Source: Stichopus chloronotus (taxonomy: Eukaryota; Echinodermata; Holothuroidea; Aspidochirotida; Stichopodidae). From it: 64,000 nucleotides of DNA. The stretch spans positions 5,545,315 through 5,609,314 of the forward strand of contig CM037842.1 of the NCBI GenBank assembly GCA_021234535.1. The letters are read 5' to 3'. The notes beneath the pieces are model-generated. The model did no database searches, was not told the DNA's origin, and saw only the letters and a program-made list of their open reading frames with translations. The position numbers and the translations under genes were made by a program. This document shows, piece after piece, positions 24,201 to 39,200 of this stretch (positions are counted from its first letter, which is position 1; each line of letters opens with the position of its first letter).

Positions 24201-27200
24201 TTGTTCTAGCCCTTTGTTTCTGAGACTTCAGTCAAAAATGTCTCTTCGAGTCAACCTGGATGCATCTGAAGAAATGGAGATTTCTAGGACGAAGCCATAG
24301 TATCAGTATTTGAGTCATAAACTTTATGTATGTGAGGTATAGCACACCAGCCTAACATCCCATGTCAACAATGTTTGAATTGACAAACGAAAGAAATGTG
24401 GGACGTGAACATTCCTGTGGTTGTTAAGGATGATTACATGCTGCCGGGGTTTGCATCTTTTATTGGTCTGGCAAAAATTACCTGGATTGAATCTTGCTGA
24501 CCAAAATAGCATGAATTTGTGGTACATAAATTGTGTTCTTTCTTCATTCTGTCATACAAGGATGCCATTCATAAATTGGCTAACTTGCAGACTTTTCAAG
24601 CCTTGTCAATACATGATACTGTACCAGCTATTGTAAAGTAACGGATGATCAATAGCTTTGAGTAATTCTCAAAAAACCTTGAGAAATGAAATGTTGCTGC
24701 AGACTTTACTCTCATAATTTTTCTTATAGTCCTTGTATTTTTTCAAATTTGTCAAAATTTCAATTGATTTATTCAGCAACTTATGGTACAGTACATTTGA
24801 TTTTTCCAAATTAAACAAGCACAGAAGTTGAAAACTATGTTTCAGATAAACTGAGAAATTACAATTTTTAGGAAAGCTCTGCAGGTCAGGCCTGAATTGA
24901 CACTTATGTCAAAGCGCAAAATCCTTGCGTCACTGTTTTTCTTGTTTTTTTTTTCTTGACAGTATTTACCACATTTCTACCAGCAATGTGAATTTTTTTT
25001 GCGATACTAATCTCGATTTTGTAATAATTATCAGTTACAACCGTTCATGTGTACGATGATGTAGAGTGGGAAGTCAATCAATATATGATATTTTCAGGAA
25101 CTTCCTTGTATTCTGCGTGGATGGGCAACTTGACAAAATTACAACTTTAAAGGGACAGCATCCCGATCCTTAGTGATTCTAGATATAAAGCTGCAATAGA
25201 GCCTGTTATAATGAGGCAGCCACTGATGTTTTTTTTTTTCTATCATGTAAATGCAAGTTGTTGTTTTCATAACATTAGCACTCTGTGGAGTACGTGCTCT
25301 TATGGATGTAATAATAAAATTCATTGAATGCACAGTATAATGTCAGATAGATTAAGAGACTGAGTTTGATTTCAAGTATCTTCAGTTTCCCTTTAAGGAA
25401 CACTTTCACTGAAATATTATCCTTGATCACGCTGCTGGTTTGCTCTGTTCAATTTCTCAATGCCGTATGTGCTTCCTGCTATTGTACAGTACATGCAGTG
25501 TATCGTCCGTCGAAGGAACGAGCAATCGCATCTAGATCGACCCAGACTGGTTTTACTTTCAAAAGTTTGTTCTGGCCTTCAAAAAGGAGAAAAAAGCCTG
25601 ACTCAGAGTTGATGTTTTACATTAGAAATGCTTGATGGGATGATACAGTAAATTCATCATCAATATTGGGGCGCTTCAAGATTGTTGTTTGCCGTGAAAG
25701 GAGGATTCTTTGCCATGGTTGCTTCTTTTTGAGTGAAGTACCGTGTGAATACATAGTTTGGAATCAGTGAACTTTTAATTTGTTGCATGCAGATACAGTA
25801 TCAAGTCTGCGGTTTGTTTGGTGTTGGGTTCTTAAGCAGGAGAGGCTGCTGGGAATGCTTTACTCTTGATGCTGTGTGGTTTTAATCATGTATGATAAAA
25901 GGTAGGTGGTGGTTTTTTCCCAGCTTTTGGCATCATCGCTCGTTTCTTTGAGCTCTGGCAAAGGAAAGGAACAGCAGCTCGGAGTAATGTGTCATGCAAA
26001 ATGTCTATGAATAATCATAATAATATTACTAACATGCATCTAGTTAATCATAATAAGCTGCTGCCCATTGTGGTGTGGCTTTAAAAAAAATACACATTAT
26101 GTGGAAGCAAAATAATGTAAACATTGTTTGCAGCCAGCAGCAAATTCATGATGGAAAAGGCCAAACACATTGCAGCTTTGGCAAATTTGCGAAAAACAAA
26201 AAAGAGGTTTGGCAAAACATGGCCGTTTCATCACTTGGATACATGGATAGTGTGTTGAAGAAGGTGCTCATAAGTTATAAAAAGATTATACCATTGCATT
26301 CCCAAATAGCATTTTGAATCTCTCTCTGAAAATTTTCTTCTTTCTTATTTTAACTTTGCATGTCCCCTTTAGGGCAGATCATGAGATATTTTAGATTAAA
26401 TCAATCATTTGATGTAACCTGAAGAAAACAATAAAATTAGACTTTACTGGGTTCAGTACAGTATATGATAATTGACTTTTTGTTTATTGATAAATGGCAG
26501 GTGGCCATCATCAAACAATAATATTATTAGTTCAGTCATCTTTAATATTTCTTCGGGTATGGTGTCATTGGAGCAGCAGCATACTGACTGGAATTCTCTC
26601 ATATCAAGTTTAACAAATTGGGCGTCTCCATACATTTACACTGTATGTGCAGTCAGAACATTTATGTACAGTCAGAACATTTACCTGTACAGTACGTGCA
26701 GTCAGAACATAAATCTCTAATGTGAAGACCACATTCCTTTTACGTGAAACTCTTCAGTTATTGTTACAATATTTGTGTGAACACAGGCATCATAACTTTA
26801 TACCATAAAATTGCTCGAACACAATTGTTTCATCTTTGAACTCAATACCGCAAGGAGTTAAGAAACTCAAGTTTTTGGCCTTTGGCTCCTTCTATCAAAA
26901 CCTTACAAATGTTATACAATGCAATACCCTGTACACCACAGATCGTAAAACGTCCATGTACTACACCACATCATGCTACCAGTCAAAAATTTTCTTATTT
27001 CATTCAATATTTCAACATTTTCATTTGTAGTAGAGCTCTTTCTCCTTCGTGCTCATATTGGTCTTTGACTTTTCTGCCTACCGTATGTACGCTTAAATTG
27101 TTTGTTCTGTAGTTTCGTGAAGCTTTGGAATTTGTGCACAGTACAGCACATCATGAGCAGTGATCCTTAAGTTAAACACATACAAGTAATGTATCGTGTA

Positions 27201-30200
27201 CATTTCTACATTTTAACATTGGTCATGCTTAAAGAGAAACGACATATAATATTTTCAATTGTGTGGATGGAATGTGTTTATCTCTTTATGAATAAAATAC
27301 CATGATGGGAACAATATGATTCTTGTTGTCGTTGTATGTGTTCGGTAAGTGTCATCTCCGAAATGGGAAAAAAAAAAATGGTATTGTAGGAAAGAATGTC
27401 GAGAAAGCTCTTCCCAGAAAATGAAGATGAATTTCAGGAATGAGAAAAAGAGATTCCAACATGAACTTGAGGCCTTGCAATCTTTTCACAAAGAAGGAGA
27501 ATGTTATTCATGCAGTTCACGACAACATTGTGTGTGACTACAAAATCATCTAAAAGGCCATCATCACAGCCTAGATACACGTACAGACCTTTGAAGGCCA
27601 ATGTGACAGCTTTTAAAAGGCCAACATTTTAGCTCAGCTTGAATAGCTAAACACCAACATTGCCACCTCAAGGTGTACCGTATTGGCTTCGCTACATATC
27701 TAGCTCTAAATCATTTATCATGTTTCCACATCATACATCGGTGCTTCTCATCTCCCATTACTGTAGGTGGAGACAGTACTTGTAACATTACTAACCATTA
27801 GATCACTGCCACATTCGTTTCTTATCCAGTCTGCTCATTGCTTTCCTTGAAATTGTTCATAAAGGTAGTGAATTAATGACTGATTGATTGACTGATGGAG
27901 TGATTTATTGGACAGAACCTTTTCTTCTCATTAGTTCTACTGACTCTGACAACACATCCGTGAAGAGTCTGGGGCCGACGTCATCGTCGCGGGGGACTCA
28001 AGACACCCCTGGAAGGACGATCAGTCCACGACCTGTCCGTCTGATACCCCAGACATCAGATTCAGATCAAGGTATGTACGTCAAGCTAAGTATTAGTAGC
28101 AGAGGACCACACAGTCTCATCCGGTGAGATACAGTTTTATCTTGCGATGATCTCTGTAATAGTGTAGCTAAGTTAATTTTTCACCTTCTTCAAGATTCCG
28201 TCAGTGGATGTACCTTTAATGACAAGATCATTATTATGCCCGCAAAGATTAATTAATGCCCAAGATCTATAGAGATTAATACCCATGTCTGTACTCATGT
28301 AGACATTTTGAATAACCACCATGGTGGCTAGAAGATTCCCCAATGCCTGTTCTTAAACAGTTGAGCTCCTAATTGCCACCATACTGCTCGTAAGTAATGC
28401 TACAAAATGGCCGCAGTTCACAGACTCACTGTGGTTTTCCTATCATATACCTCAGTGTGCTATCTCTTTGACAATTAAACTATTTCTTATCGTATTTGGG
28501 GAAGTGTGTAGTCCAGTGTGACCATCAGATAATGATGACAGTCATACGTAGTCCAGTCTTCTGCTTCTGTCAAAAGAAATATTGATCGTCACCTACAAAA
28601 GCAAGGCTAAAGATTTGTATTAAGTTCTGTGTGTTAGTAAATTGATGGCAATACTTTTCAAAAATTCCTTTTTCATGGTGCTGTCGGATAAAGCCACATT
28701 CATTCATTAATTTATTAATTTGATTGATTAATATTGCCGCACAATTAAGTTACAAAATTATAGTATGGAACTGACACTAGAAAAACAAAAATTTATTGAG
28801 CTAGTGCACCTTAAAATGAACAATACACGGAAAAAAAAAAAACAAGTACAGAAGAGAAAAGAAGAAAGAATGAGGAAGTAAAATAAATCAGTGTACTGCA
28901 TGACTGAGTGAGCTTTTACCTTACCCTTGAAAATAGCAGAAGTTTTACAGTTTCTAATGTTTATTGGGAGAAGATACCAAGTTTTATAACAATGGTTATT
29001 TAAGAGTAATGTACCGTGTTTTGTACGGTGTCTGCTGATTGAAAAAAGAGTGTTTCTCCTGGTAATGGGTCGAGCATCTGTGGAAAAACCAGGGTTGACA
29101 ATATTAATACTATTAAAAAGCCATACCATAAATTTGTGCATCATACGATATTTCAGAGAGAACTAACAAATGGTATAGTTGGATTTGCAATATTGTGGGG
29201 GGTTGAAGCCCTGAGATAGTAAAAGATGCCATTAAATTTAATTAAATTGTCATCAAATGCTGTTTGAAGGTAACTGATCCAGAGACCTAGGTATTTGTTG
29301 CAGTTGGTCTGACATATGCTAACATCATTCATAGTAAAGTGGTCTGGGCAAGCATGGGGAATGTGGTCTTTAGCATGGAAATTGAGGATTGAGAAATGAT
29401 ATTAATATGGTTCTGACTTTTGACTTTAAACTAATGTGAGTGGACATCCATGAGTTATTGAGGACACTTGCTTGTTGGTCGTCGTGATGACTTCGACCGT
29501 TTTTTCATCTCTTTTAGGGAGTGCCGGTGAAGAGACCTCGTCTAAGCAAGGCTCCCGGAAGAATTCATTGGTCTGGTCTGAGACGCTACTGGAGGAGCAG
29601 GATGTGATGTCATCAAACCTCATCGACACAAAAAATCTTCTGCTTCAGCTTCAGGAATTGGTAATGAATATTCATTGTCTTATCTAGAGCCAGTCCATGT
29701 TAGTTAAGTGACTAGGAGTTGTCCACATGGAGAGAACATGTTATGACAATAGTTTTATTGTGGACATTACCAAAGTCTCTCAAAAGATGTGAGGTAGCAA
29801 TGGGTAAAGGATCAATGCCATTAGACAGTCTATAAGAAAGCCAATTTGGTGGATGCTTTTGTATGCACCTTGCATGTCGTAGTAGCTGTAAAATTATTTT
29901 ATATCACAAAATAGGTTAATGAACATAGCTGCACCAGAATATGCCTCATCAGTAGCCTGCATCAAACACACTTCTTGGATTGCCAAACCACGTTTTCTTA
30001 GATACAATATCACCAGGCCTGTAACGTGCTGTATGCATGTGTGCTGCCCAAGTGCAGTAGCAGTATATGTATTCCAGGGACCAGCAGAGCTTGGGTCGAC
30101 TATGGATGTAATTGCATTTGCGACATTGTGATGCTAAATTCTTGGTCACTATCATCATCAGTATGGCATAGTGTCGAAATGTTTCTCTACCAACTGTGAT

Positions 30201-33200
30201 GTGGTATCAAACATTACGCTTGAAAGAAATTCAAAGTAAATTTGTTCATCAACATGGATATGAATAGAGCCTTGACACTACCTTCCCCGTGAAGATAAGA
30301 CTGTTACTAGACAGAATCAAAAGGACAGCTATAGTTTTAATTCAGGTATAGTTGCTTTCAATTTCAAATTGCAGTTAAATATTTTGTTATCTTTTCTGTT
30401 GTTGTGTGGCAGCTTTTGAGTGGTAGGTTTCCTGATGAAGATGGGAGCTCAGAGGCAGAGGAGGATCAAATTCCATTTGAAGGTTCTACGCCAAAGGAAC
30501 AAGTGGTAAGAATATTTAACCTTAAATCTCAATACACATTTTCAGATTAAGTGCAAAATACATTTTTTTTTCCATGGGAAATTGTCAACACTGCTTCTTT
30601 AAAGATGTAGGACAAAATCTATTTTCTCCATCTTTTCCCCTATGTCATCATGACCTCTTTCCCTCCTTTCCACCCTCCACTTATTTGTTTTCCCCACACT
30701 TCTCTTTCCTCCAAATGCTCATTACAGGTGTGCTGCACCTTTGAGAGTATGAACTTATCTACCTAAGAGAATGTTGTATTAATTTTTCCCTTAGTTGTAA
30801 ATTAAAACCACACTCACTTGTTTTAGGTTTGATGCATTTTCATTTCTGTATCACATGACTTCCAAAGTTTACCACTCACAGATCTGGTAACATTCAAGCT
30901 GAGGCTCAGCACTATTGAAATGAAATGGCATTTGCACGTGTTACCTGAGAACCTCTGTCACATCACTACCTGAGTTTCCTTTTCCTCTGCCCACTTTCAA
31001 AAATGTAGCACAGAGTTTAAATGACAGTTATCAGCAAGAACATTGGTTCGTCATGTGCAAACTTACTCTGCAGTGCCACGGTCTCAAAATACTGTCCGAA
31101 ACCACCTGCCAATCATTGATATGTAGTGTCTTGGTGTTGAGACTGTTCTCTGTGATTGGATGTACCTTGTCCTGCTCAAAATAACTCTGCAGCAACCACA
31201 CAGCTGATTGCTGGTATTATATTGCAGAGACTACCAAATGTATGTGAAACCATTGGAACTTTGCCATGAATAAGTGGGGGGAAAAGAGATGACTTACTGT
31301 AACTGTGAGGTGTACTCATGTTTATTAGTTATGTGAAATGTTACCAATATACTCTGTAACTGTTTCACATTGATACCAATTCTGATGGTGATGTATACAT
31401 TTTCTTTCTTGGCAAAACTGATTTCAATTGTAAATGAAAACATATATGTTATCAAATCAAGAAAGTGAAATTAAGTTTTGTTTTCAAGAAAAATATGTCA
31501 TGGAAATTTAGTGATTCACAAAGAAGAGAGAAGTACTGTTGCTGCACTGGGCTACATTCTGACCAACTTACACAATCTATGTTGATGAATGGTTGCTGGG
31601 TTTTGAATTTCTAGGTACCAAACATCGAGTACCCAGTTCCTGAGTTTGGTATCTCTGTAAACATGAATGTGTAACATGCTTAAATAAGTCTTTTACATGC
31701 TCAAGTCAAAAGGTTTGATACTTTTTTAAACCTTTCTATCTTATTGCATCTCCTTTTAAATTATTAATCTCTTTTGTCTATTTGCAGATTGTTCTACGTT
31801 CAAGGCTGGATCAACAACAAGAAGAGTGCAATCAAATGAAGTCAGACTTATCGAAATCCAAACAGGAATGTCGCGATCTGCAAGGAACCAAGGTAATGCA
31901 TTGATCAGTGAAGAATTGCGTCCCTTTTATGGCCCTCGTGCTAACTTGCAAGTAATCCAGGCGGAAGTATTAATAGATATGTCACCCATGTTGTGCAAGA
32001 AACCAGCTTGCAATACTAGGTTGTTTTTACCTGAGCTGACTTTTAAGGAACCAGTATGTGAAGATTCTCATGTTCATTTGATTTGCCTTCATTGACCTCT
32101 ATGTCCGTACTGTCAATTACTGCCGTATAGCTGTATAAAAGATGTGACCTGACAGATGAACATGTTAACTTTTTTTTTCTATTTACCTGTATCCGCCCTT
32201 CCCCCTGCAGGATCGAGATTTGGTTAGATTTCCAACTTACATATATGTCCAAAGCCATGTTCTCAATCCACTTTGCTAAACCCCAGCAAGGGTATAGAGT
32301 TAATAATATTTCACTTTGCAGTGTAACATAAATTGATATCACTTTAGCGAACACACGTCCATTCATTTGGCCACATCTTTTCATCTTCTTCGATGTCGTT
32401 TGCCAATAGGCCGGTTTGCAATCGAGACTTACCGAGCAGGATAATGCCCTGCTTCAGATGAAGGCTGAAATCTTGAGGATGGGGTTTACTACGCAAAACC
32501 TTGAAGCAGAATGTGTGAGTCAATTTGTAGTGGTTACTATAGTAACCCAGTGTGAGGTTTTTCTTAATACCACATTGTTTGTCGGAAATTATCATACTAT
32601 GATGAGTATGTTTTTGTTGTTTTACCTCATTTCCTTCTGTGATTTAAAATTAGAATTATCCATACAGTGGTTTCAAAAGTGCTGGATTTACTAGTATTGT
32701 CAGTGCGTACAGTGTTTTATGTTGTCTTTATGACCTCAATAGCTCACTGTGGCTCTGTAACCCTTAGGTCCTGGAAATACCAGATTTATGCCAATCTAAG
32801 TTGTTTTGTGCATACTGTCTCTGTGTAGAGTCTGCCAATATTTTATTGTGACATTCTTTGGAAGTAACTCTTACTGTTTTGACAAATAGGTTGATATTCT
32901 AAGATGGTCATTGCGGGAATGTTGGGGTTTCCTTCTGTTATGCTTTTAGCTTTCTCGGCATGAGATTGTTGCAGATTATGTATAACTTCCTCTTGTTTCC
33001 TAGTGTGGAAAAAAAACACCGATTCGAATAAACACATTTCTCTGAGCAGAGAAAAGTTTCCATCACGTTATGGGGTGGAATGTAAACCAATTTGTTTTTT
33101 TCATTTTAGAATGAGTTGAAAAGGAAACTGGAAGAAAAGGACCACAAGTACTCTGAAACAGAGTGGCTTGTAAAACAAAAGGATGAACTATTACAACAAC

Positions 33201-36200
33201 AACAGGAACAAATAGAAGCTCTGACACAGCAATTACAAGAACTTAACTCATTTAAGGTTTGTAATATGTATTACATTAAAAAAGAAATCTGCAGTGATTA
33301 CAAATAATGTCAGGTGAAAGGAGTTATAAAAATAGCAGTGACAAATAGAAGCTCAGGGACAGCAATTGCAGGAACTCATTTATGGTTTGTAATATATCAG
33401 TGATACATTACTTTAGAAAAAAAATATATATTTATATATTTCTTGATCTCAGATGCAGAGATAACAAATACTATGAGGTCATGTGACTGGCAAGAAAATA
33501 GCAGTATCAGAGATTAGCATTGCCACAGCAATTACAGGAACTTTAACTCATTTAAGATTTGAAATTTAAGATAAAACACAGGACCCCTGAGGTCTCTGAT
33601 TCAAATCCCAGTCTAGCCTACGATGCCGTTGCAGCTGTTTAAATATTTCATTATTATTTCCCTATGTAGTTATTAGTCATTGTTATTCATTATTATTCAT
33701 TGCTATTCATTATTATTCATTATTACTTCCCTGTGTAGTTTTGTGCTTATCATTCATTAAGCTTACCTATACAAGCTACATCACTTTGGATAATCCCACT
33801 TTCTGCTTTCTCAGTCGTATCAAGCTAGTGTAATGTGTGATTTATGTATAGAGATATTAGGCCAGGTTTCATGGTTCTGTCTGACACCTTTGCAACACAA
33901 TAGCTACTTGATTGTCGTTACCAGTCGCAGGGCTGGTTAACTCGGTGGGTACAGCACCGGACCCACAGTCCTGGTCACTGTTTTGGTTCCAATTGTGGTC
34001 TACAATTTCATTGCTGATTCCAAATATTTTTTTCCCAGTCTGGTCTCTGCTTGCAGCACATGCAGTGGAATGTTTGTGTAGCATTCCTGGAGGTCCCGCA
34101 AAACGTAGACCTGACACAAACGCAAAAAGAACCCAAGAACCTCTACTGGATGGGAGACAGAATAAATTAAAGATCCTGTTCCGTGAAAACTATCAAAATA
34201 CAAACAGATACAAAAATGTTATTTTAATACATCAAAATTGCATAATCAAATTGCACTATTAGACTAAACACTCACAGCAAGTACAAAAACAGTATTTACG
34301 TCTTTGGGATGACGCAAGTACACAGATAGAGATGAAGATAAGATACACGCAGATAGTGAAAATATGCAGATGTGGACTCAATACACAGAACTGGTCCAGA
34401 AAATACGACTAAAGGAACAACCGACTGCCAGGAGGCCACGCCAAGGAATGACCATACAAGTTACACATAGAATAAACTGCCACAAGGACACATGGATGTA
34501 TTGCCACATGTTAGGTAATAAGGAATAGCAAATAACACATTCCATTGGCATTCCTAAAGAGTCAAGCAATGCTCTCTCTGGACTGTACCATTGAAAGAAT
34601 GCATAATAACAACAAAGTGATATCTTTTCACTACAGTATGTAATATGTCAGTGGTGCATTACGTAGACGAAGAGAAACCTTACATAGCCTTCAATAACAA
34701 GAAAGGTGTGACACAAGGTCACAGGTAAGGGCCGGCACCGCAGCAGCTGTGGCAGATGGAAGCTTTGACACTCAAATTATAGTCATTTGTCTCATTTGTA
34801 GTTTGTCAAATATTTCTATTGTTAATAAAAACTTAAGATGGCATCAGATAACGAATATCCCCTACATGAGTTCAAGATAAATAGTGAACGTGACACACAA
34901 TTTAAACAAGCAAATAGAATAGTTCATGAGTGCGATGTATATTCATATCGTTGTAGCTTCTTATAGGTTTTCATATAGCGGTGGCAGTATAACAGGGAGG
35001 AGTATTTGTGTCTTTTCTTTTACTTCATTTTTGCAGACAGAGTTACAGAATCGTCTAGAGCAGGGTAGTGGCAGTAACAGTAGCTCCTTGAACCTCGACA
35101 ACCAAATACAGAACCTAAGTCAGAGGTTGGATCGGGTCAACTACGCAGAGGTAATTTCAAGTCTGCAAAGGGAATCTCACCGTTTGTTTTGTCCCTGTAT
35201 TTCCTTAAAGCTGTACTTATCCTAATGTTTGTTTTTTGTCTGTCTTTACTACCAGTATGCACAACTGTTATCTCTTTCATATGCCAGGTAACTTTTCTGA
35301 ATTTACACTCCACAAAAGTCTCTACTTGACGAGAGAAATGCAGCCATGTAAGATAGTAATATCTTTAGGTTACATACCCTCACTTATGTACATTGCCTTT
35401 CACTTTGGATTTTTCAGTCAAATTTAGCAGCTAATCTTTCATCCCACGAAAAGAAGATGCAACAGCTGGAGACGCATATACATGAGAATAATTCACCCAA
35501 GGTAAATTATTTAATGCTTGTATTTTCTATTTCCTGTCTGCATTTTGTCTATTCTGGATGTTTTTATTTTTACTCTTTCCTTTGAAAGAGGTCTTTCAAT
35601 GGCTTCGAGGCCATGGACTGGGATTTGTGTGATTTCCTACTTCTTTCAGAGCTATCAAGGGAGTAACAAACCTAATACATTTGATTGATGGCAAATTGAG
35701 GTGAACATTGTCATTGCTTGTGAAGTCATAGCCTGCAAGAAGTTAAATCAACTCAATGAAAACGGGGTTGGTAATCTCCAACACAATGTATTGATAGTTT
35801 TAGACACAATTATTATTAATATCAGGTAATTTCTAATTACCTGATATCTATATTGGCCAGTGTTACTGCATATTGTGAAAGCTTTTTGTGATGACACACA
35901 AAATCTTGAAATGGTTAATATAACATTGGAAATCCCCTGATTTACTGTTAAGTAGAAAGTTCCTTGGCAATAAAGAGCACAATGGAAATGAGTTCACTGC
36001 AACATTCAATCATTGCGGTATTTGTTTGTTGTAATCGGTATGTCATAACTGATGTTGCGTGGAAGTTTACCAATTCCGGGTATGCCTCTCTGTTAGATCT
36101 CATCCAGTCTTCCCTTTGAACACAGGATGATTGATGCCTATATATCACTGATGCACTGATAAGCTGTCACCAGCTTGTTACTGCATCATGTAGACACCAT

Positions 36201-39200
36201 GTCCTTCTCTCGATACAGTGTGCAATCATTTATTATTCCATGGAAATATTGACATGTTCAAAGCTCCTTTCTCATTTTGCAACATGGATATTGAAGCATG
36301 GAATCATAGATAAATTGTTTTCTTCATCTTTAACTTCTTAATTTGATGGAATTTCAGTCTTGAAACATCTAGAGAGATCGCACCCTCGTTTTATTATTTT
36401 TTTTTTAGTTGAGTATATCACCTCATCCAATCATCTTTCTTAATGCATTTGAATCAATCAGTATGACATCAGCATGCCATCAGTATGACATCACTGGTAA
36501 TGTATTTTTTCCCGACTGATGTTTTATTTTACCGATTCTGAAGTTAGACCATCATGCAGTAATCAGTCATAAATTCCTTGCTCTTTTGAAAATCATTAAA
36601 AAACATGAATCAAGCCAACCCACTCCATTAAAGTAAACCACCATCACAAGAGTTTTTCAGTCCCGTATAGTTAGATTACAATAAGTGTCTGATTATCTGT
36701 TTATCTGCATTTGTCATCACAGGATGGAGACGAGATGCAAATCATTCGCAGCATGCTCCGAACCCTACGCAGTAACATGAGTAACCAGGATCCCAGTCAC
36801 CATTCTTTGGATGTCCTGGAGCAGAGTATATCATCAATACTTAGAGAGCAACCTAAAACACTTGTCCCTCCGCAGGTAAGTAGACAAACAAAAATGCCAG
36901 ACTTACATCCATGCTAATCAATGGTAGGAATTAGTTTGACATGTCAGCCACGTAAATAACATTCACATCACTATTTCAGGTATGACCGTCATATTTTTTA
37001 TACCATGGTGACTTGATGTAGCTGGCTGTGGCCTAGAACCATCTTCAACAATCTTACAAGTTTCATTTAACTTCACAAGTACACTACCAGTGTCTTTCAA
37101 AATCATATCACCCACCTACAGCACTTACTGAGGGAAGTAGAACATCATGACATTAAAACAGTACATTTTAGCTGCAAAAGGCATTCCTAATCCATCCAGG
37201 CACATTATAAGTCATTGAGCTGTTAGGATATTGTCCTTGTCATTACTGGAAACGTGACCACCACAAATTCCACTATCATTACCACTGGCATCATCACCAC
37301 TGCCATTACCACCATCATCACTGCCATCATCACCATCATCACCTCCGTTGTCATCACCAACAGCGGCAGCACTACCATCACTCATCACAGTGGTCATTAC
37401 CAACCATCATCTTGACCACCCCATTATGACCACCACCTTAATATCCATGGTTATCATCAGCACACTACCACCAATATCATCACCATTAGTATCAGCACCT
37501 GTTATTCCCATCACCACACCATTATTGATCTAATCAATCACCACCAATACCAACAGCAGCACCACCATCCTCACCACCACCACCAACATTATCATCACAA
37601 CCATTGTCACCACTATCATTATGACCATCACATTCATTTCCACTATCATCAATGCCACCACCAGTATCATCCTTATCAACATTAGTATTACTCCCTATTA
37701 TTCTCATCACCACACTATTATTGATCTAATCTATTTTATATGACCACCAAGACCAACAGCAGCACCACCATCCTCACCACCACCAAGATTATCATCACAA
37801 CCCTTGTCACCACTATCATTATGACCATCATGTTCTTTTCCACTATCATCAATGCAACCACCAGTATCAGCCTTATCAACATTAGTATTACTCCCTATTA
37901 TTCTCATCACCACACCATTATTGATCTAATCTATTTTATGTCACCATCATTACCAACAGCAGCACCATCATCACCAACATTATCATTACCTCATCACCAC
38001 TAATATTATCATCACAAACCTTGTCACCACTATCACTATGACCACCCCCTTAATATCCATGGTTATCAGCACTACCACCACCACTAACACCATTAGTATC
38101 ACCCCCACTTATATCTCCATCACCACTCTATCGTTTACCTAATCTATTTTATATCTTCTCTCTTGTTTTTTTTTCACAGAGGGTACCTGACAGCTCTCAA
38201 GGAAGGTACAATGGTGGTGGTGGTGTTGTTGCTGGTATGTCTAGTAGGTCTCCTGTCCCTGTAGATATGAGGAGAAGTCCCATGGTGACACCTATGGGTG
38301 AGTCATAGTTTGTTGCCATAGAAATTGTTACAATGAATGAAGTCACTTTCAGATAGACCTTGTTGTATCCCCTTCTATTAAATCTAGTTTTTTATCTTGA
38401 TCGGGCAACATGAGATGTATGTGGCCTTATTAAGTATCAAGAATCCAATGGCAGCGCCAATCCATGATTATGCAAACAATGAACCACAAGGCCTGTGTGA
38501 TGTGAGACACTGGACATCAGGTATTTGATTGTGGTAAGTCATCCATGCTGCATGTCATAATGGCCCTCAGTAGATAACCTTGACAAGAAAAGCACTCCAC
38601 ATTAGCTTTTGGAAAATGAAGTTAACCGTATAAATGCACGTATCCTTTCTACCGTTATGGTGGGATAACCATAGTTAATGGGAAATTCTGTCGAGGATGA
38701 CAAAAAAAAGAAAAAAATTGCTATGTGAGTTTGTGTGATTTTGGAACTTGTTCATGTCTGTATTACTTACTCCTGTAGATGCATACTGCCTCACCAATGC
38801 TACTAGTAAATTGACCTTGTTTTTTTGTTTTTTTGGCTGGTAACAAGGGTGGATCACAGCATATTCTCCCTCTGAACTATTCATTAAACAAAGAAATCAT
38901 GATAAAACAAGTTGAGGCAAGCAAACTACATAGGAGATGTAAATAGAATGCCAATGTGTTGCATTGAACATTATACAAAAGAAATTTGAAACAGAAAACA
39001 AAAACAAAACAATCAGTCTCTTATAAAACAATTTCAACTATGATTTAAGAAGTGAGCATGAAGACTGATATGAAATATGTAACGAGATGCTCAAATACTT
39101 TTACTGGTAATCTAAATAATTAAAACTTGAAAAAGAAAAAAAAAAACGCAAAAGTTAAAAGAGACCTCAGCAGAACCACACCTGTGTCCGATGTAATGCT

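Larger units (their letters stand above)
21860..27934 (+). other. DIXDC1: Dixin intron 5 (longest intron)
   Basis: 6.1 kb with a possible MITE (25147-25396) and a small tandem repeat (26646-26715). No additional exon was supported. The ORF at 27349-27537 has no acceptor and is treated as chance. Confidence 0.7.

Noticed and set aside
27349..27537. Plus-strand ORF of 62 codons rich in Lys and Glu inside dixin intron 5
   Set aside because: No acceptor in frame with exon 5; composition driven by an A-rich run.
33929..33998. Functional tRNA gene
   Set aside because: A- and B-box-like words are present, but the acceptor and anticodon stems do not pair properly. Better explained as a tRNA-derived SINE.
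37212..38003. Several ORFs, Asp/Gly-rich on minus and Thr/Ile-rich on plus
   Set aside because: Translations of the CAC/CAT trinucleotide field.
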